Positions 53,681 to 53,967 of a stretch of 53,967 nt of DNA are shown piece after piece (positions within the stretch are counted from its first letter, which is position 1; every line of letters starts with the position of its first letter). The position numbers and the translations under genes were made by a program. The stretch is taken from the NCBI GenBank assembly GCA_022072615.1, contig JAJVHS010000030.1:1-53967 (forward strand), written 5' to 3'. Origin of the DNA: Phycisphaerales bacterium. GTDB lineage: Bacteria; Planctomycetota; Phycisphaerae; Phycisphaerales; UBA1924. Below the pieces are notes generated by a model. It searched no databases. It worked only from the letters and a program-made list of their open reading frames with translations, and had not been told where the DNA came from.

Positions 53681-53967
53681 TCAGGCGTTGGTCGCGATCT
53701 GGGTGAGGTTCTGCTCGGCCCAGTTGTTGGTGGCGGGCGTCCACCACAGGCGTGTGACGTCACCGCTGGAGGTCGTGCTGAGGATGCTCATGCTGAAGCC
53801 GCCGCCGAGGGCGGTGACGCCGGTGACGGGCCCGGTGGTACGGGTGGCGTTGGGCAGTTCCTCGCGGAAGTTCTCGATGTTCCAGAGGTTGTTGTTCAGC
53901 CCCGGGACCCACCAGTAGACGCTGATGGTGCCGTCGGATTCGCGGCCCGCGATGTTCATGGCGCCCC
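53681..53967 (-). CDS. C-terminal part of a second giant surface protein (5' end outside window)
   Basis: The frame is open to the right edge. Ninety-odd residues (NIAGRESDGTISVYWWVPGL, GFSMSILSTTSSGDVTRLWW, WAEQNLTQIATNA) are nearly identical to the end of the gene at 49482-53600. The Met at 53959 is internal. The stop lies 81 bases before the start of that gene, so the two are head-to-tail tandem paralogues on the minus strand. Confidence 0.9.
   Translation of the reverse strand, partial: GAMNIAGRESDGTISVYWWVPGLNNNLWNIENFREELPNATRTTGPVTGVTALGGGFSMSILSTTSSGDVTRLWWTPATNNWAEQNLTQIATNA
53700..53967. repeat. Long direct repeat encoding a giant surface protein C-terminus (copy 2)
   Basis: Second copy of the 49501-49768 repeat, cut by the right edge of the window. 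Confidence 0.9.

Overview
The window looks like chromosomal DNA of a GC-rich planctomycete, most likely class Phycisphaerae or a close relative. The signs are: four secreted proteins ending in a Pro-Ala-Pro / hydrophobic helix / Arg-cluster sorting tail (a PEP-CTERM-like signal); a giant beta-helix protein with an N-terminal LEPR-XLL-like motif; a serine/threonine kinase fused to ten TPR units; a prepilin-like secreted protein; and a mix of housekeeping genes with many secreted proteins of unknown role. No rRNA, tRNA, CRISPR array or phage was seen.

Layout. 0-9.2 kb: the end of a coiled-coil protein, phoU, a SAM methyltransferase, a secreted protein with a caspase-like His/Cys pair, mgtE, a GxxExxY gene flanked by inverted repeats, a P1B-type metal ATPase with a CPS motif, and gpsA. 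9.3-16.2 kb: two more PAPG-CTERM proteins (one a matrixin-like zinc protease), an unrecognised 410-residue protein, two OsmC-family proteins, a TetR regulator with a clear palindromic operator, and ychF. 16.3-26.4 kb: pgeF, a ypfJ-type metallopeptidase, nadA, a GNAT enzyme, an alpha/beta hydrolase, a double-thioredoxin protein, NDH-2, and a DUF1801 protein with a histone-like tail. 26.4-28.9 kb: a palindromic repeat array inside a coding sequence, a second DUF1801 protein and decayed repeats. 28.9-43.3 kb: lepA, a beta-helix protein, the kinase-TPR protein, an ArsR-like regulator coupled to an aspartyl protease, an erythromycin-esterase-like protein and putA. 43.4-47.4 kb: a cobalamin riboswitch followed by a tightly overlapping run of three exported-protein genes and a [2Fe-2S] protein gene. 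47.4 kb to the end: a secreted protein, folK, and tandem paralogous giant surface proteins.

Three points stand out. (1) The cobalamin riboswitch does not precede a known B12 gene. It precedes a surface-anchored protein, a PQQ-type beta-propeller with a dockerin-like end and a pseudopilin, joined by 4-nt overlaps: a candidate undescribed cobalamin-responsive surface system. (2) The + strand is C-rich up to about 26.37 kb and G-rich after it, whatever the gene direction. Two DUF1801 paralogues on the same strand on either side show it. This is what a replication origin, or an inversion breakpoint, would look like. (3) An 8-bp tandem repeat (GTGCCTNN) fills several convergent gene junctions, keeps the same orientation relative to the skew on both sides, and has a degenerate patch inside nadA.
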